A DNA stretch of 64,000 nt. It comes from Lachnospiraceae bacterium MC2017 (GTDB lineage Bacteria; Bacillota; Clostridia; Lachnospirales; Lachnospiraceae). Below are positions 60,894-64,000 of this stretch, in pieces. How positions within the stretch are numbered: the first letter of the stretch is position 1; each line of letters opens with the position of its first letter. Where the stretch lies: positions 91,051 to 155,050 of the forward strand of contig JNJK01000010.1 of NCBI GenBank assembly GCA_000701625.1. The letters run 5' to 3'. The notes below the pieces were generated by a model. It worked only from the letters and a program-made list of their open reading frames with translations, was not told the origin of the DNA and did not search any database. The translations under genes and the position numbers were made by a program.

Positions 60894-63476
60894 TCAACGT
60901 ATTTGTGCCGTCAGACCGTTAGCATCCACAGTTATATTGATCATGCTTCCTTCCTCCGCATCTCCTTCCAGAATTTTTCTTGCAGATAAAGTCTCAACAT
61001 TTTTTTGCATATATCTCTTAAGTGGTCTCGCACCATATATCGGATCATAAGCCTGATCTGCAATATACCTTTTTGCCTGATCTGTCAGCTCGATCTTAAG
61101 ACCTCTCTCTGCGATCCTCTTATTTGTATCTGCCAAAATAAGATCGATAATATGACCAATATTATCCTTTGTTAATGGCTTAAACATTATGATCTCATCA
61201 AGACGATTCAAAAATTCCGGACGAAAATGAGCTCGTAGTTCTTCTTCAACCGAATTTGCAGCTTCATCAGAAACAGATCCATCTTCATTAATTCCATCCA
61301 ACAAATATTGAGAACCAATGTTACTGGTCATTATCAGAATAGTATTCTTAAAATCAACCGTTCTTCCCTGTGAATCTGTTATCCGTCCATCATCCAGTAC
61401 CTGAAGCAGGACATTAAATACATCCGGATGAGCTTTTTCAATTTCATCAAACAAAACTACACTGTATGGATGACGACGTACTGCCTCTGTGAGCTGACCA
61501 CCTTCTTCATATCCTACATATCCCGGAGGTGCTCCTATCAGTCTGGAAACCGAATACTTCTCCATATATTCGCTCATATCGATCCGGACCATATTCGTCT
61601 CATCATCAAAAAGTGCCTCTGCAAGCGCCTTTGCAAGTTCCGTCTTACCAACACCTGTCGGTCCAAGGAAAAGGAATGAACCTATAGGTTTTGTTGGATC
61701 CTTTATTCCTGCCTTTGAGCGAATGATCGCATCTGTGACACGTTCCACTGCATCATCCTGGCCAACAACTCTCTTATGAAGTGCATCATCAAGATGTAAC
61801 GTTTTAGCTTTCTCGCCTTCTGTCAGCTTAGAAACGGGAATGCCTGTCCATCGCGAAACGATATCTGCAATTTCATCATCGGTAACAGACTCATGAACCA
61901 TCGAAAGATCTTGATGTGTATCACGCTTTTCCTCATTTGCAAGAGTTGCCTGAAGCGACGGAAGTTTACCATACTGAAGCTCGGAAACCTTTTCATAATC
62001 ACCATTTCTGGTCGCTATATCTATTTCATTTTTAACAGCTTTTATCTGCTCTCTAATTTCTGACAAGCGATTCACAGATTGTTTCTCATTTTCCCACTGA
62101 GCCTTTTGACGCTTAAATTCATCATCTATCTCTGCAATATTTTTCTGAAGCTCAGCTAAACGTTCCTTACTTTGATTATCAACTTCTTTCTTTAATGCAT
62201 TTTCCTCTATCCTCATCTGGATCAGTTTACGATTCATTTCATCTAATTCAGTAGGCATACTATTCAGTTCTGTTTTTATAGATGCACACGCTTCATCAAC
62301 CAGATCTATTGCCTTATCAGGAAGGAATCTGTCAGATATATACCTATGAGACAGCATTGCCGCGGCAACTAATGCCGAATCAGAAATCTTTACTCCATGA
62401 TAAACTTCATAACTTTCTTTTAAGCCTCTGAGAATAGAAATCGTGTCTTCTACCGTAGGTTCTTCAACCATAACCGGCTGAAATCTTCTTTCCAGTGCCT
62501 TGTCTTTTTCGATATATTTACGATATTCGTCAAGTGTAGTCGCTCCTATACAATGAAGTTCTCCACGAGCCAGCATGGGCTTCAGCATGTTACCCGCGTC
62601 CATGCTTCCCTCGGTTTTACCTGCTCCAACTATCGTATGCAGCTCATCAATAAATAATATGAGTTTACCCTCTGATTTTTTTACCTCATTTAATACTGCC
62701 TTGAGTCGCTCTTCAAATTCACCTCTGTATTTTGCACCGGCGACAAGTGCGCCCATGTCCAGAGAGAATATCTCCTTATCCTTTAAACTATCCGGAACAT
62801 CACCTGCAACTATTCTCTGTGCAAGTCCTTCAACAACTGCCGTCTTACCAACACCGGGTTCACCGATAAGAACCGGATTATTCTTTGTCTTTCTTGACAG
62901 GATAAGGATCATATTCCGAATCTCACTGTCACGTCCGATAACAGGATCCAGTTTCTGTTCTCTCGCTCTTACAACCAGATTTATTCCATATTTCTCAAGC
63001 GTATCATACGTAGCCTCGGGATTATCACTTGTTACTCTCTGATTACCACGCACAGTCGCCAAAGCAGATAAAAATCTTTCTCTGGTTATTCCATATTCCC
63101 TAAATATTTCCTTTACTTCTTTGTCAGGATACTTAATCATCACAAGAAACAGGTGCTCTACAGAGACATATTCATCACCCATTCCTTTGGCTTCATCTTC
63201 GGCATATGTCAGGACTTTATTTAACTCTCTGCCTACATGCAGATCTCCACCACTTACCTTCACCAGTTTTTCAAGTCCCTGCTTTACCCTGCTTATAAAA
63301 CTTGGTTTATCAATCCCCATCTTTTCAACAAGCTTAAGTATCAGAGAATCTTCTATGGTAAGAAGTGAATAAAGAAGATGTTCTTCCTCGATTACCTGAT
63401 TTCCATAATCCATTGCTATTTTTTCGCAATTATTTATCGCATTCATGGAATTCTGTGTAAATTTACTAATATTCAT
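60894..63476 (-). CDS. clpB: Hsp100 disaggregase ClpB
   Basis: 860 residues. Clp-N repeats (residues 1-145), AAA1 with [13 protein letters not shown] and [14 protein letters not shown], a long coiled-coil middle domain (about 400-520, e.g. [18 protein letters not shown]) that marks ClpB instead of ClpC, then AAA2 with [13 protein letters not shown] and [18 protein letters not shown]. The C-terminus ([14 protein letters not shown]) lacks a ClpP-binding tripeptide. It refolds aggregated proteins with DnaK. The expected [13 protein letters not shown] motif is present. Expression is under CIRCE and a sigma-A promoter just upstream. Confidence 0.95.
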   Translation of the reverse strand: MNISKFTQNSMNAINNCEKIAMDYGNQVIEEEHLLYSLLTIEDSLILKLVEKMGIDKPSFISRVKQGLEKLVKVSGGDLHVGRELNKVLTYAEDEAKGMGDEYVSVEHLFLVMIKYPDKEVKEIFREYGITRERFLSALATVRGNQRVTSDNPEATYDTLEKYGINLVVRAREQKLDPVIGRDSEIRNMILILSRKTKNNPVLIGEPGVGKTAVVEGLAQRIVAGDVPDSLKDKEIFSLDMGALVAGAKYRGEFEERLKAVLNEVKKSEGKLILFIDELHTIVGAGKTEGSMDAGNMLKPMLARGELHCIGATTLDEYRKYIEKDKALERRFQPVMVEEPTVEDTISILRGLKESYEVYHGVKISDSALVAAAMLSHRYISDRFLPDKAIDLVDEACASIKTELNSMPTELDEMNRKLIQMRIEENALKKEVDNQSKERLAELQKNIAEIDDEFKRQKAQWENEKQSVNRLSEIREQIKAVKNEIDIATRNGDYEKVSELQYGKLPSLQATLANEEKRDTHQDLSMVHESVTDDEIADIVSRWTGIPVSKLTEGEKAKTLHLDDALHKRVVGQDDAVERVTDAIIRSKAGIKDPTKPIGSFLFLGPTGVGKTELAKALAEALFDDETNMVRIDMSEYMEKYSVSRLIGAPPGYVGYEEGGQLTEAVRRHPYSVVLFDEIEKAHPDVFNVLLQVLDDGRITDSQGRTVDFKNTILIMTSNIGSQYLLDGINEDGSVSDEAANSVEEELRAHFRPEFLNRLDEIIMFKPLTKDNIGHIIDLILADTNKRIAERGLKIELTDQAKRYIADQAYDPIYGARPLKRYMQKNVETLSARKILEGDAEEGSMINITVDANGLTAQIR

Positions 63477-63578
63477 ACTTCTTCACTTCCTTTCTAGCAT
63501 TAAATCTAAATAGACCTAAAATGATGTCGGATTCAAAATTACATTTGCACCTGATATCATAAAATTCTGTCTGATTAC

Positions 63579-63607
63579 GTTTTATCACTTGTTGTTAGCA
63601 CTGTCAA
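63579..63607 (-). promoter_or_regulatory. clpB promoter overlapping CIRCE
   Basis: -35 TTGACA (63607-63602), 17-bp spacer, extended -10 TGATAAAAC (hexamer 63584-63579) on the minus strand. The -35 lies inside the CIRCE spacer and left arm, so HrcA binding would block RNA polymerase. Confidence 0.8.
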
Positions 63608-63621
63608 TCGTCGAGTGCTAA
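63595..63621. promoter_or_regulatory. CIRCE element (HrcA operator)
   Basis: TTAGCACTG-N9-GAGTGCTAA matches the consensus TTAGCACTC-N9-GAGTGCTAA with one mismatch in the last base of the left arm. It is the HrcA binding site and predicts heat-shock control of clpB. Confidence 0.92.
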
Positions 63622-63652
63622 TTTATAATTTGTTTATTTTTTCATAATAAAA

Positions 63653-63676
63653 AAGGCAGATCCAACGACCTGCCTT
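63653..63676 (-). terminator. Terminator after the rRNA operon
   Basis: AAGGCAG and CTGCCTT pair over 7 bp with a 10-nt loop, followed by TTTTATTATG on the minus strand. It lies about 65 nt past the 23S 3' end, with no room for a 5S gene between. Confidence 0.8.
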
Positions 63677-63741
63677 ACACTGTACATCAAAAACCGAACA
63701 TCGAACCATTTTTCACATCCGGGAATAACTCCCGATTTATC

Positions 63742-64000
<259 letters not shown>

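Overview
The window looks like chromosomal DNA from an anaerobic Firmicute of the family Lachnospiraceae (Butyrivibrio/Pseudobutyrivibrio/Roseburia-like). The genus is inference. The clues are a class III (anaerobic) ribonucleotide reductase, a fused SecD-SecF, a CIRCE-controlled clpB, CotH and DUF4250/DUF6142-type small proteins, clear sigma-A promoters of the TTGACA-17-TATAAT type, and moderately AT-rich DNA. Almost every gene is on the minus strand, the same direction as the 23S rRNA gene entering at the right edge. Only the PilZ gene, hflX and an XRE regulator are on the plus strand.

Layout from left to right: purL (cut by the window edge); a three-gene set of a small DUF protein, a 702-residue cyclic-nucleotide-binding-fold protein and an NhaC antiporter; a divergent PilZ gene; a CotH protein with a lectin-like tail; tRNA-Trp; radA with a small partner; clpC; two cell-surface proteins and a zinc-ribbon protein; the purine operon purE-purM-purN-purD; an M29 aminopeptidase and two small membrane proteins downstream of pyrE; pyrF; nrdD carrying a fused redoxin domain; a TPR lipoprotein; a PAS-GGDEF diguanylate cyclase; prfA-prmC; a DUF1385 membrane protein; rpmE; rho. 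From 37.6 to 46.8 kb lies a giant repeat-rich surface protein gene broken by one in-frame TAA. After it come rarA, two small genes, a malic enzyme, hflX, an XRE regulator, a small exporter, secDF, a BMP-type nucleoside ABC transporter, clpB under CIRCE, and the 3' end of a 23S rRNA gene.

Themes: (1) nucleotide supply, with de novo purine (purL, purEMND) and pyrimidine (pyrE, pyrF) genes, deoxynucleotide synthesis (nrdD) and probable nucleoside salvage (BMP transporter); (2) protein quality control and translation (clpC, clpB, prfA, prmC, rpmE, hflX, secDF); (3) genome maintenance and transcription (radA, rarA, rho); (4) cyclic-di-nucleotide signalling (a GGDEF enzyme with an intact I-site and a PilZ receptor); (5) the cell surface (giant adhesin, CotH, glucosaminidase, type I membrane protein).

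Most worth a second look: the adhesin, whose two halves and the 61 codons between them are in one frame with a single ochre codon, and which carries five copies of a roughly 140-150-residue module I cannot name; the NrdD-redoxin fusion; the large cNMP-fold protein next to NhaC; a cluster of palindromes upstream of the nucleoside transporter; hairpins at the predicted 5' ends of several transcripts; a 35-nt element present twice; and the apparent lack of a 5S gene after the 23S gene. I saw no CRISPR array, insertion sequence, prophage or classical defence island.
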